DNA of 64,000 nucleotides, taken from the NCBI GenBank assembly GCA_001051155.2, contig JYIP02000007.1:126342-190341 (forward strand). The letters run 5' to 3'. The notes beneath the pieces are model-generated. The model ran no database searches, had not been told where the DNA came from, and saw only the letters and a program-made list of their open reading frames with translations. Shown piece after piece: positions 1 to 11,250 of this stretch. The translations under genes were made by a program, and so were the position numbers. This DNA comes from Chrysoporthe austroafricana. Lineage: Eukaryota; Ascomycota; Sordariomycetes; Diaporthales; Cryphonectriaceae. How positions within the stretch are numbered: position 1 is the first letter of the stretch; each line of letters starts with the position of its first letter.

Positions 1-596
1 TTTATAGCAGCTAATTATCCTTTCCAGCTTGTAATATCGGTAGTTTTCCAAATACTTTTCGATATCCGGATTTTCTAATATATTTATTAAGTCCTAATAT
101 ATAAGGTTATATCTATAAGGGTTTATTTTAGGAAAGTTTGCAAGCGTTAATTGTATTACCGAGATTATTGGATAAATATTTATATAAGGAGCCAATTTCA
201 ATTTATATGCTAAGTTCTTTATTTTTCGAATAATTTGGAAAAATCTTATTCTTTATTATGAAAATTTCAGAAATAGGTTATTTAGCAATAAATACCCGTA
301 GCCTAAACGAATATATACTTAATTATTTAATTCGAAAATTATCTGGCAATAATGCTTATTATATTGCAATTTGGCTGCTATTTGCGCTTTAGCAATGAAA
401 AGTTAAGCTTCTTCTTAGAAAATTTCTTTTATTAAAGATATTATATCTTCTATCTATTAGCTTAATAATAAGTTAAATCCGAATAGCATTTGGCTAGCTA
501 AATATTTTATAGCTCGGTTATATGCATTATTTAAATTGAATTATAATGCTAGTATTATTTCGGTTTATTTTGTATTAGGGTAAGCGATTATAAAAT

Positions 597-769
597 GCTG
601 AATTGCTATTTTAACTATTCGGTTCTTTATTTCAGATTGCTTATTCGTTTGCGGATACGAGGCAATAGAGTAAGCAAGTTTCGTTCTAATAGCTTCCTAT
701 AAATATCTTTAGAATTCCGATAAGAATTTCGAATCTTTATCTGAAATAATCCTTTTGAGTATTCCTTAG
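597..769 (-). pseudogene. integrase core remnant of the gypsy element
   Basis: Minus-strand translation gives a recognisable rve integrase segment. It has I-I-S-D-K-D-S-K-F-L-S-E-F, matching the usual IISDRD.KFLSEFW (second catalytic Asp region), then a stop where Trp is expected. Further on comes S-Y-P-Q-T-N-K-Q-S-E, matching the YHPQTDGQSE motif that contains the catalytic Glu. Two stops interrupt the segment and His/Asp positions are changed by G:C to A:T transitions, so it cannot be functional. Confidence 0.85.
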
Positions 770-1689
770 CTAATAATATAAAATATTCGTAAGATAAGGG
801 TTACTTAGTTTGCTATAATATATATTACGTTACTTAATATAATAATCGTAACTTTAAAATATTTATTCATAATTGTAAGAAATATATTTAAGAATAGCAT
901 TTTAATTAAAGCTTATATAATATTTATAGATAGTACTATTAATAATCCTATAATAAAGTTTATAATAATAGTATAGAATGGAATTAATAAAGATAATATA
1001 AATTGCATTTTCTTTAAAAGTTATTATAAATCGTTTTTATTCTCGTTATAAGCTCGATATATCGATATATAATTGCATATTTTAATATAGCAATATCTGA
1101 TAATAAATCGATTTATTAAATCGTATTATATATAGTTTATATTAAAATAGTATTTTTTATTATAAGCTTCTTTAATAAAATCCAATATTATTTTATTCGG
1201 AATATATAATCGTTATTTCTTATAGTAATCCTTAAGAAATAATAAGCTATTATAATTTAATATAAAAGGTAATCGGGCAACCTTATTTAGGTTTTTCAGT
1301 TATTCGATTATTCTAAATTATAAAGAGTATTTTTCGTATTTTTTTTTGATATGCCTTTTTATTTCGCTATTTATAAATATTTTATTGAGAACTTGAATAA
1401 GTTTGTTTTTCTATATCTTATCTAGAATGCCTTTATTATTAATAGGTTTCTGGGTAAACAGTAATCTTGATATAGCATTTGCAAGAACGTTCGATTTTCC
1501 CGGTATATAATATGCTTTCAAATCGAATTAGCTTAAGTATTCCGAAACGAGAATTAGCCGCATATTTGCCTTAGTCTTGTTTACTATATTTATAGATAAC
1601 GAATGGATAATGCCAATTATTGCTATATAATTAATAAAGATATGAATTGGCTTGGCTTAATTCGATTCTATTATTATCCGTAACTTTTA

Positions 1690-1910
1690 TATTAGCTATA
1701 TTAAATAGGCTATTTCAAGCTTTATAAGCTAATATTTTCATTTTATTTCGTTAATTATTTTGCTTAAATAGAAAATTGGTTATACGGCTATGCTTGCTAT
1801 TAATAATATTCTATTCTATATATAATCGTTTGCTAATTGGAAAATAATGCTTGAAAACCTTATTTCCTTAAATATATCCAGTTAGATAAAAAGAAATTTG
1901 TCTGAGATAT
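1690..1910 (-). pseudogene. RNase H domain remnant of the gypsy element
   Basis: The minus-strand reading resembles the gypsy RNase H region. A leucine-aspartate followed by a short Lys-containing stretch lies where LDASK is usual. It is followed by a P-I-F-Y-L-S-K-I-I-N-E-I-K segment corresponding to RPIMFLSRLLNDAERKY. Several stops and Ala-to-Ile/Thr changes fit RIP. The assignment rests on order (between reverse transcriptase and integrase) as well as sequence. Confidence 0.7.
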
Positions 1911-2299
1911 AATGAAATAAAGCATTTTTAGCTTTCAAAGCTATTTTGAGATTATAAAAACTATTAATTTCGTTTAGTATTGGGTCGAAAATAGCTTGCA
2001 TAATATAGTTTTGCTATCCTATACCTGAAAGTAAATAATTCAATTAGCAAATCTCGCTTAATATCCTAATTTTCCTTTTCTGAAATAGGTTAATTCTATA
2101 GCTATATCTAAGAATTAAATAGCGTAAATATTTTGTAAATCTAATAAACCTTTCTAATTATTAAAGTATTTTAAGGAATTCCAGATTGCGAATAGCCTGT
2201 ATCCGGTATTCTGTATTGGAAATTCCGAATCCGTCTATTTTGAATCTTAAAATCTGGATTAAAGGATATCCAAAAAACAATTTAAGTCTAATTAATAAA

Positions 2300-2750
2300 A
2301 TATTTTTGCGTAAAAATAGCAAAAAAATAGTTTATAAATATCGCAAGTAATTTTATTCTATAATTGAATAAATAACGATATCGTTTATAAAAGCGGAAGC
2401 AAACTTATAATATAGTTATAGGAATTAATTTATAAAATGCTAGATATAAGATAGTAAATTTCGAAATCCTATAAATAGAACTTTTATCTTTTTTTAATTA
2501 CGATAACTAATAATAGTAAATTAGTCTCTATAATCTGGATATATTAGGAATTAATAGAAAAATTGCTATATATTTATTATTATAATATATATTTTTCTTT
2601 TTAGCTATTTAATAATTTCTTGCTATAATAGCAGAGAGTAAGTATCGGGGATTGAAATTTTATTTAAAGCGCGTAAATCGATTATTATATATCCTTTTTT
2701 CTGGCTATTTATATTCTTCCAAATTATAAAGATTGATAAACCGAATAATG
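2300..2750 (-). pseudogene. reverse transcriptase remnant of the gypsy element
   Basis: The minus strand reads Y-I-I-I-D-L-R-A-L-N-K-I-S-I-P-D-T-Y, the RT motif normally written VVVDLRALNKI..PD.YPLP. It continues with a FFY-stop-F segment (FFYQW/F in live elements) and YPDYRD-stop-FTIISYR (HPDHRHRFTVVSHRG). The catalytic YVDD box at about 2378-2392 has become F-I-N-D. Stops occur at Gln/Trp positions. This is the clearest evidence for the family. Confidence 0.92.
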
Positions 2751-3443
2751 TTATATTTGTAATTTATTTAGCTCGACTTTGCTAGTATAATTTGTTTAAA
2801 ATTTCGTTAATTATTTCTTAATTTTCTTTATTTGAATAATATAGCTTTTGTTTTATTTTCTAATTCTGCTATCTTTCGACTAGATCGATTTTTATCTATT
2901 AGTCGATTGGTATATTAATAGGATTTATATTTTTAAAAACTCTAGCGTATGCCCGTATTAATTCTATAATTTTATAGAAAAATTCCGATAAATGCTTGCA
3001 AATATATATACCGAAATCAATTTCCGATTCCTTAATAGCTTTATCTTTCCGGATTTCCAATTTATTACTATTTTCGAGATAATCTCTTATTTCGGGAATT
3101 TCTATATCCGGGAATCGGTATTCTTCTAGCTATTATTTAATAATTTCTATAGTTTGTTAGAAAATATGCTTAATAAATAATAATTAGTCTGAATTTAGTT
3201 TTCCTAAAAGCTATAACCCGTTCTAAATTTGTTAAAAGAGGTATTATTACGCGATATAGTAATAATTATTATAATTTGCTAGCGGGATTATATAATTTGT
3301 CCAAAATAGTTCGATTATTTTTAGAAATTAGTTTTTCTGGATTCTCAAGAAGGTTGCTGCTTAATTCGTTATTAGAATTTCTTTAATCTAATAGCTTATT
3401 AAGCAATTTATTTACCTTTTCTGTTTCGGCTTGAATAGAAAAG

Positions 3444-3629
3444 TTATATTTTTAGGATTCGCTTAATATTAATAGGAATTAATCTATAAAATCTAAATAA
3501 TATTACCGTAATAATTGCAGTTTTTATTTGCCGGAATCGTATTGGCATTTGGGCAAATACTTTTACTTTTATTATAATATTACCAAAATAATTAAATCGT
3601 ATAAATAATTCTGAATTTAGAATATTCAA
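3444..3629 (-). pseudogene. residual 61-codon open stretch within gypsy pol
   Basis: This is the longest stop-free, ATG-started stretch in the RIP block. It lies between the gag zinc knuckle and the reverse transcriptase, where the protease and RT-connecting region should be. Composition (Ile, Phe, Lys, Asn rich) matches RIP-shifted codons. I could not find an intact D-T/S-G protease triad. It is a fragment of the dead polyprotein, not an independent gene. Confidence 0.5.
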
Positions 3630-4369
3630 TTCGTAAAGAATATTATATTCTTATTCTAATAAGATGCTTGCTTCCAGTCGATTTAATATCCAAACTCTTA
3701 TTCGAATATAAAATATAATTGGATAGCCGTACTTATTATTCTGAAAATATAAGTCGAATTTAATTTAGCTTTTTGCTAGCGATTAACTTATACTTTTAAG
3801 CTTAGCCTTTATATTCTAATCTACTTTTGCTTTAAGGAATTATATTAGCAATTTTTCAGCAATAATATAATAATTAGCGCTTATATTAATACAGATTTTT
3901 ATATCTAGCCTATTTGGATATATTCTGGTTATAGCTTTTATATATATATAATTGCTGCCTTAATAAGGCTTAATTATAAGTATAAGAATATTATATTCCA
4001 AGATTTTTCTTTTTTATATATCGATTTTGGAAAAATTCTATAGCTAATTGGATAATTGTATAGGGTATTTGATATAGAATATGCTTTCGTTTATTAATAG
4101 TTTTATTTTTTCGGCTTGAAAAATTCAGATATCGTTTTCGATTATTATATTCTTTTTATTAGCTTATTCTTTTAATTCGTTTTCTTGCCTTTATAAGTTT
4201 TTGCTATTTTCGGTCTTTTTATTTTATTTATTACTATTCGTTATAAATAAATTATTATTTATAAGGAAATAGCCTTTTCGAGCTAGCTTATTTTTTTTAT
4301 CTGAATTATATTGCAATTTTCTATTATCGATATTGAAATTTGCTAAAGTTAATTAGATAAAATATTTTT

Positions 4370-4430
4370 TAGCATTTTTTCGTACGAATCGATAATAAAA
4401 GCACGGTTAGAAATTTCGGTTTTTTGAAAT
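4370..4430 (-). pseudogene. gag CCHC zinc-knuckle remnant
   Basis: The minus strand reads C-F-Y-Y-R-F-V-R-K followed by four residues and Y. This fits C-x2-C-G-x3-H-x4-C with the second and fourth Cys changed to Tyr (TGC/TGT to TAC/TAT) and Gly to Arg, both G to A changes expected of RIP. The His position does not fit, so the call rests partly on location just before pol. Confidence 0.55.
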
Positions 4431-4779
4431 TGAATTTCTGCTATTATTTATAATATTAGTTAATATTTTCTTAACCGTATTAGAGACGTTTTATTATTTA
4501 GCTATTTGTTTTTATAATTAGTTCCGAATATTTATTAGCTTTCGCTATTATTCTAATAAGAGCTTTCGGAATTCGTATTCCGAAATATATTTAATGCTTT
4601 TGAATAGATTTAGCTAATTAAATATCCTTATCGGGCGGGATAAATATTCAGGTTTTTGAAACCTGAATTTTCTAGGGCATTCTGGGAATATATTAGCTAA
4701 GAAATAAATATTAATATTAGAAAGATTGGCAGCTAATTGCGTAACTTTCTGTACTAATTATGCGGGTTTATGAAATAGT

Positions 4780-5060
4780 TTTATTATATGGTCTGATTTA
4801 AGGATATATTATATTTCTTGTTTCGCTTTGAAATATTTTTCGAAATCTTTCGTATCCTTATTTCGACTAAGTCTATCGAAATATCTAGCTATTAATTCTT
4901 TATCGATCCGATCCTAGATATTTCTGGTTAAATACGAATTTGAGTATTCGGCTAGCTTAATAAATCGATAAACGTAATAAATAAATTCCAGAATATTGCG
5001 ATTATTTCGTACGTTTTTCTTGGAATATTATTAAGTATTTAATAAATCTTTTATAATTTT
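4780..5060 (-). pseudogene. gag core remnant
   Basis: The minus-strand frame gives a largely open stretch with F-I-Y-Y-V-Y-R-F, an N-I-stop-D-R-I-D segment (Trp expected at the stop) and D-F-E-K-Y-F, resembling gag proteins of fungal gypsy elements. It is upstream of the zinc knuckle, as expected. Confidence is moderate because gag evolves quickly and RIP has changed many codons. Confidence 0.5.
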
Positions 5061-5100
5061 CCGCAATATAAAGAAATTTCTTTTTAATTATTTCTTTTAT

Positions 5101-6880
5101 TAGCTTTAATTATGCTTATATAAAATAAAATTTTTACGTTTTTAAAAAAATAATATAAAATAAAATTAAATATATACTATTCTAATTAAATAAACGGATA
5201 AATAGAAATTGAAATATTTAATATATTTTATATTTCTAGCTATATATATTTTATATTAATTTATAAAAGTTTAAAAGTTTTTCTAAATAATAATTTTGCT
5301 ATTTATAATAGATACGATTATTAAGTTAATATAATTATTCCAATTTTTATAAAATCAGAATTGCTTTATAATTATATCTTTAAATTCCCTATTAATATTA
5401 ACGGGCAATACTATAAGTTTAAATAAATTAAATTAATATATTCGGGAATTTTTAAATCGTTTATAGCTAAATAATAGATTTCGAGAATTATTGCTTTTAC
5501 TATTACTAGAATCCGATAAATCCAGTAATTTATCTGGCTTATTAATTAATTCTTCTTGGAAATTAAGGTTAATTTTAATATTTAATTTGAAACCCGAAAA
5601 TAATCTTTAATTTAATTAATTTCTTGCCCTTAATATAAATATTTACCGGATATATTCTTTAGTATTAAGAAATATTAATTTAATAGAACAATATTCGTTA
5701 TTAGTATAATATTTTATAACCGAAATGGGAAAAAGTTTTTTAATAAATTCCGATTAAAGCGCTTGCATATTAAAAGCTTATTATAATCGGAATATTTTCT
5801 TGAACCTAATATATATTATTTTTTTCGAAATAAAGCTATTTTAGTAAATTATTTTCATTTCGGATTGCTATAAAAACTAATCTAATAAGCTAATAATTAA
5901 AGAAGAAAAGGTTAAATATTTCTAAAAGATAATAATGCAATTATTTAATCTTCTTTTATTTAATCTTTTTTCTTTATAATCTTTTTTTCTAAAAAATTAT
6001 AAATAATTTAATAAATCCGATTAAAGTATTAATATACTTTTTACTATAAAGTTTATAAAATTAGCCGGAATAGTTATAATAGAATTTTATTTAAAAATAT
6101 TTCGATTTTAAGCTTTTATTAAGAAAAAAGAAATATGCTTATTTCTTAGAATTAATTATTTTCTTTTGCCTTTATTTATTCTTCTTATTATAGCTAAAGA
6201 ATTTCCGGATTTATCGATAAATCTGAAATTTAAATTTTCAATTAAATATTATAATAAATAAATATATTTAATTCTGCTATTAGTATTAATATATTCAAAT
6301 ATATAATGCTTTCGATTTTCGATAAATTATTATTAAATTAATTTTTCTAATAGATTTTCCGGATTATTAAGTCGAAAAATATTTTTATTTTTATTTATTT
6401 CTATAAGCATTTATTATTACTTTTTTTTTATTATTATTTTAATAAGCTATCGAAATTTGCAATATTTAGAGAAATTTTCTCAAAACGTATTATTCTTTCC
6501 TATTTACTAAAATAAATTCTTATCAAAATTCGATTTTCTTCTTTCTTGAATTTATTATTTAAGCAATAAAGGCTATTTTTGCTTAATTATTTATATTTTT
6601 GCTTTTTGCAAAAATATATTAGCTTTCCTAAAATTCTGCTTTGCTTTTTCGTATTGATTAGCCAAAAATTTTTAATCGATAAAAACGTATGCAATTTCGA
6701 AAAAAATTTTAATATCCAATATAATTTAATTCTTTTTCTTAGAATCGTTTAAAGCTTATATAAACTTATATACTTAAATAAGATACTTGATCTCGATATA
6801 ATCGATAAGCCGCAATAGTAAAACGTTATTGCCAGTAATTGCTATAATAAATTAGCAATAAATTATTAATAAATAATTAT
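5101..6880. other. AT-rich RIP-mutated sequence, no gene
   Basis: This is extremely AT-rich sequence full of TA dinucleotides with few CA/TG, continuous in character with the element to its left. All frames are broken by stops. It probably includes the 5' LTR and untranslated leader of the gypsy element or a second decayed copy, but I could not define boundaries. Confidence 0.6.
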
Positions 6881-6884
6881 AATA

Positions 6885-7042
6885 TCTCTTATAGGAACGC
6901 TACTTTTATAAAAGCCGATATCTTATAAGACCGATATTCTTATAGGAACTGATATTTTACAAAGCCGATATTTCTATAGAGGCCGTTATCTTACAGGACC
7001 GATACTCTTATAAAAGCCGTTACTTTACAAAGCCGATAGTCG
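6885..7042. repeat. degenerate minisatellite, 16-18 bp units
   Basis: About eight imperfect head-to-tail units begin with CCGATA or CCGTTA and continue with a variable TCTTATA-A/G-G or TTTTACAAAG body. They can be read directly from 6901 to 7042. Unit length varies from about 14 to 18 bp. The array lies at the gypsy-distal side of the RIP block and is less AT-rich than its left flank. Confidence 0.65.
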
Positions 7043-7149
7043 AAACCCGATTACGTAGCAAAGGCATGCAAAGCGTAGCTACCAATTGATAGTAAATATA
7101 CTAAAATATATTATGAAATATAGTTTTTTCAGAAAATAAATTATGCTAA

Positions 7150-7560
7150 AAATATATCAGGGCATTATATAAGCCTCCCGGTAAGAGTATAGCATCCACC
7201 CAGTAAATTCATTGCGTATTTACCAGGGGATTCATTATAGATTTACCAGGCGAATCTACTATAAATTCACCTCGTCTATAGGTTTTGCTATCAATATTAT
7301 AACCCGATAAGGAACCAGATTATATGTAGGGAAAAGGAAGTCTGATAGGGCGCCCCGCTGCTAGCCTTTCCTATAAAATTTCTATAACCGCTTACGTAAC
7401 CCGGGGTTAGGGGTATAAGGGAGGCGGGATCTGGGGATTTGCTATAGATCCGGTAGATCCAGGATCTAGGATTTGGGAACCTGCTCTAGATCCAACAGAC
7501 CCGGTAGATCCAATGAATAAAGAGCCAGGTATATATAAGAAAAGGACACTCACTAATTAA
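7150..7560. repeat. probable LTR-like or repeat-derived segment with short internal repeats
   Basis: Composition here is intermediate. ATTTACCAGG occurs twice between 7200 and 7260 as variants of a tandem unit. GATCCGGTAGATCC-type words recur between 7435 and 7515. A run containing GGGGTTAGGGGTATAAGGG precedes a TATATATAAG sequence near 7535. These features resemble the promoter-bearing part of a fungal LTR, but I could not find matching copies or TG/CA ends. Confidence 0.35.
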
Positions 7561-7606
7561 ATCCCTATAGCTCTTCAGTCGTAAATCTAAGTATCACTTG
7601 GACCTT

Positions 7607-7924
7607 ACTATACCTTTAAGTAATAGCCATATTGGCTTATAAATATTGTGAACATTTATTTGGACAAGTTTCCGGTATTCAAGGCTATACTTGGCACCGT
7701 CTTTGCTAGCATAAACCTTTTAACTTTACAGTTTATCCCAGGATTACTGCAGCGTTTATAACACTACTATACATTCAAGTAATAGCCTTCTAGGCTTATA
7801 AATATTGCGAATATTTATCGAACGTATTTCAGTATTTAAAGCTATATTTAGTACCGCTCTTACTAATATAAACCCCTTTAACTCTATAATTTATCTTAAG
7901 ATTATTATAGCGTTCATAATATAT
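7607..7924. repeat. tandem duplication, two units of 159 bp
   Basis: Unit 1 (7607-7765) and unit 2 (7766-7924) align along their whole length, both beginning ACTATAC and containing AAGTAATAGCC and GGCTTATAAATATTG. Most differences are C to T or G to A in unit 2 relative to unit 1. The right unit is therefore more heavily RIP-mutated than the left. Confidence 0.8.
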
Positions 7925-9172
7925 AGCGAAATAAATACTTAATATCGAGTATAGGAAAGAATAAATAAGTATTAAGATAGAAATCTGTCTTTTACAAAAG
8001 AGAGTGAAAATAGCTATATAGTGCTCAGCCATAAATATATAGAGCACAGAAATGCCAGGGTTAGGATGCTGGTTGCTCCACTTTTCCACACTTGCAGTTC
8101 CCTATTGAGAAGACGGACTCGATGTCAAATTAATTTGATTCCGACGACTCCTCTAACGCCTCATTAGAACAAGTAGCGACCCGAAAACGACACACACAAA
8201 TCCCTTCGTGTCTGCCATGGCTGATAACATGGCGAAAGCGTGCGCGAAGGTGCCAGAAGGCGGGTTTCGCCACGGACGGCAAGCCTGCTTGGGTCGAGAT
8301 GTAGGAAGACTGGATTGACGAAGGTTTCAGTGCCTTCAGCACCTAGCTGACCTGATGTAATAATTTAATACAATAATATCTCCCGTACGATGATGTTCTT
8401 ACCTATCCGCCCGAGGAGGACTTAGGTAGGCTACCTTGGGATTCCTGGATATCCGCGCCTAGTCTACATGGTAGCCTTCTCCTTTTAAGGTATTAACTTA
8501 ACAAGCCACACCGCGCCAATGAGGGCCCATAATGTGTCACCCATTAGTTTCCTCGCCTGCCTCCCCTCTGCTTGGGATCTGGTTGCTCAGCGCGACTGCC
8601 CCTGACGAGTACGAAGCGCCAGGCTGATTGCCTACCTAGGTAGGTGCTACGCCGCGCACTACTCGTGGCACATGTATTATACGAATACGCAGGACATGAA
8701 GTCCAGTACTCAGTATTCGCAGGATTAAAGGACCCCGTGAGCCCGTGGCGCCGATCCGGTAAGGCTGTTTCCGAGCTTACCAGGGACAACTAGCGGCAGG
8801 GTGCCTGGGCAACAGGGGCAGCGCTAGCGCTAGAACCAGGGGTCCACAGCCAGCGTCGACCCACCCACGACGTCAGCCGAAACACACTGGCCCAGAGCGC
8901 AGCAGGGGCGTGTCGTCTCCATAGAAATCTCCAGATGAACTCGACCGAACTCTATCATCTGGACAAGCTGGCTTGTACGATTTCGACATTTTTGTCTCGC
9001 GCTGCTTTCCTCTGCTGCTGTTGGCTGCCGCCGCCTTCTGCCTTGCGGCCCCTTAGTCGATACTTCGAGCACCAGCTTCCCAGCTCTCAGCGTTCAGCCC
9101 TCAGCCCTATTCCGACCAGTCTGCTCGGGTTATATTGTATATATCTGTCTGCTTGCGAGCGAGCGCACCACT
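7925..9172. other. boundary of AT-rich block and intergenic region before the MFS gene
   Basis: Composition changes abruptly to normal GC at about 8050-8100. Short open frames here are unsupported. A perfect 14-bp palindrome, CCTACCTAGGTAGG, lies at 8631-8644. The last 200 bases are the presumed promoter and leader of the MFS gene. No RNA gene was seen. Confidence 0.5.
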
Positions 9173-10601
9173 ATGGCCCTTCCTGTCGATGCGGCCACAC
9201 GGAAGAGGGTGCTTAAGGTCATCTTCGTGTCTCTACTCCTGGACTTGGTCGGTGGACTTCTGTTCCGATGCGCAAAGAGCGGCTGTTTCCCTAACAACAG
9301 AGGCCTAGATATCCTTCACCTTCATCCTACCACTGTTCCCCAAGCTACTCGAGTTCTACCGCAACGCCGAAGCCCCTACCGATGCCTCGAGCGAACAGCC
9401 CCAGGCGCAGACCCTCCTCGCATGGGTCCTCAGCTACCTGAACGCCTACAAGGCCGCCTTCGCCCGGCCCATCGACTCCCGCTACGATATCGTCCTGCTC
9501 GGCGGCGCCCTCGGCTCGCTCTTCTCCCTCCTGCAGGCCGTGGCATCCCCCATCATCGGACACCTCTCCGACAGTCATGGCAGGCGCACCGCGCTCCTGG
9601 CCAGCATGCTGGGCAATATAATCTCCGTCCTGCTGTGGGTAATGGCGGTGGATTTCAGGACCTTCCTGCTCAGCCGCGTTGTTGGTGGGCTGTCTGAGGG
9701 CAACGTACAGCTTGCGACCGCCATCGCGACCGACATCTCGGACAGCTCGTCCCGCGGCTCGACTATGGCCCTGATAGGCGCATGCTTCTCTATCGCCTTT
9801 ACGTTTGGCCCAGCGCTGGGCGCATGGCTCAGCACCATCGCCACCGTGGCCGCGAATCCCTTTGCGACCGCGGCCGGTGTCTCCTTGTTCCTGATCCTGA
9901 CCGAGACGGTGTACCTCTACCTCGCCCTGCCCGAGACCCTACCCTCCATGACCGAGAAACGCGACGGCGATCCTGCGCCGGCCAAGGACGGCAAAATCGA
10001 CAGTCCCAAGGCCGTTCAGCGCACCAACTCCCACCTCCTCCTCAATGCCGCCCACTTCGCGTTCCTCCTCTTCTTCTCTGGCATGGAGTTCTCCCTCCCC
10101 TTCATGACGTACGACCTCTTCGGGTACAGCTCCGCCAAGAACGGCCGCCTGCTCGGATTTGTCGGCCTGATCGCCTCCATCCTGCAGGGCGGCGTCACCC
10201 GGCGCCTGCCACCGCTGCTGTCCGTCAGGGTCGGCGTCGTGGCCTGCCTCCTCGCATTTCTGCTGCTCGGCCGTATCACCTCGGTCTCCATGCTGTACGT
10301 CGCCGCGACATGTCTGGCGACGACCTCCGCTACGGTCGTGACCGGTCTGAACGCGCTCGCCAGCTTCGAGGCCGGCGAGGGTGAGCGGGGTGGGAAGCTC
10401 GGGATACTGCGGAGCTGGGGACAGGTCGGGCGCGGGCTCGGTCCCATCCTCTTCACGAGTGTGTACTGGTGGGCGGGTCGCGAGGTTGCGTATGGGATTG
10501 GTGCGGCTGGCATTGCCGGCGTCGTGACTCTTGTGTTTGGCGGGCTGAGATCCCCACCTGGGTCCGAAAAGGTCAAGGGCAAGGCTGCCAAGAAGGAGTA
10601 G
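9173..10601 (+). CDS. MFS transporter (DHA1/TetA-like, MFSD10 type)
   Basis: This is a membrane transporter of the major facilitator superfamily. Exons are 9173-9247 and 9309-10601, with an intron at 9248-9308 (GTCGGT donor, CTAAC branch, TAG acceptor) inferred from frame. The product is 455 aa. Helix 1 spans the exon junction. The loop 2-3 signature G-H-L-S-D-S-H-G-R-R is at residues 109-118, the hallmark motif A of the family. About ten further hydrophobic segments follow, with a central charged loop near residue 250. The C-terminus is short and Lys-rich. Overall similarity is to TetA/MFSD10-like drug:H+ antiporters; the substrate cannot be told from sequence. The donor GTCGGT is weak, so the first exon is less certain than the rest. 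The gene lies next to the RIP block but has normal codon use. Confidence 0.88.
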
Positions 10602-10895
10602 TCTGTGTACTTCGCTGGACATATTGTCCCTCTGTGACATAGTACCTATATAGTATGTTCATAAGGAAGGCAGGGTTGAGGAGCAGCTGGCCATATTGCG
10701 GCTCAACCCAGATGCTTCCTGGCACTGTTCTTGTCTCCTCGCACTTCCGTAGCAAAGATGGAAAAACTACTCAGAATATCTTCACCCACATATCCTCAGT
10801 ACTGATTGGTAGGTTTCCAAATGAGCCGTTTTCTGGGCTCAGGCAGGAGGGCTACACACAGCTCCCTCTAGACATGACCCAGAAAGAGAGAAAAG

Positions 10896-10911
10896 AAAAA
10901 AAAAAAAAAAA
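10896..10911 (-). terminator. T-run downstream of the tRNA-like gene
   Basis: On the minus strand this is a 16-nt T tract starting 21 nt after the tRNA 3' end. It would serve as an RNA polymerase III terminator. The inference depends on the tRNA call. Confidence 0.4.
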
Positions 10912-10932
10912 TTTCGGCACGCCCGCGATTTG

Positions 10933-11018
10933 AACCCCTGCCGAGACTTGCACTCGGAACCTTCAGCTGAACTAGTTAGTACTAGGAGGCTGACGATCTA
11001 CTATTGATCTACAGGGGC
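10933..11018 (-). tRNA. tRNA-Arg(CCT) with 14-nt intron, possibly decayed
   Basis: The minus strand folds as a cloverleaf. The acceptor GCCCCTG pairs with CAGGGGT. The D stem is GATC/GATC, the anticodon stem TCAGC/GCTGA, and the T stem CCGAG/CTCGG with a 7-nt loop. The anticodon loop holds CCT and is extended by 14 nt after position 37, where eukaryotic tRNA introns sit. Without the intron the length is 72 nt. Oddities are a D loop reading AATAGTA rather than AATGGTA and a T loop reading TGCAAGT, lacking the universal T55. These would weaken the D-loop/T-loop contact. It is either an unusual functional tRNA or a pseudogene. Confidence 0.6.
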
Positions 11019-11250
11019 GTCGTCACTCGCCGTGACCGTTGCACTATATGCAGCTGCCAGATATGCTTCTTGGAAGGGTGAGGGAGCTAAGGCCTTATCA
11101 GCCTTGCGACGTGAATCTTTGGATCCCATTTGTTTATAATGTGATTTCAAATGAATGCAGACATTGGGGTAAAATGAGGAGCCGAATACAGTACAAGTAA
11201 CACCCTCTCTTGCCATCCTTTAATCGTAAGGATCTCCTGGATGTGTTGTT

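Larger units (their letters stand above)
1..5100 (-). mobile_element. RIP-degraded Ty3/gypsy LTR retrotransposon
   Basis: The minus strand of this very AT-rich block translates, through many stops, into gypsy-type gag-pol in the right order: gag-like sequence near 5060-4790, a zinc-knuckle relic near 4420-4380, reverse transcriptase at 2750-2300, RNase H at about 1900-1690 and integrase at 769-597. Stops lie where Gln or Trp is expected (CAA/CAG to TAA/TAG, TGG to TAG/TAA), and CpA/TpG dinucleotides are rare while CpG persists. This is the RIP signature (C to T, mainly at CpA). The element is dead. Its 3' end, including any terminal LTR, probably lies off the left edge of the window. The 5' LTR would lie to the right of 5100 but could not be delimited. 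Family assignment to Ty3/gypsy is firm; exact ends are not. Confidence 0.9.

Noticed and set aside
1..8000. AT-rich block as mitochondrial DNA or a centromere
   Set aside because: Mutated gypsy gag-pol order and CpA-depleted, CpG-retaining composition explain it. No mitochondrial genes are seen, and a centromere cannot be judged from 8 kb.
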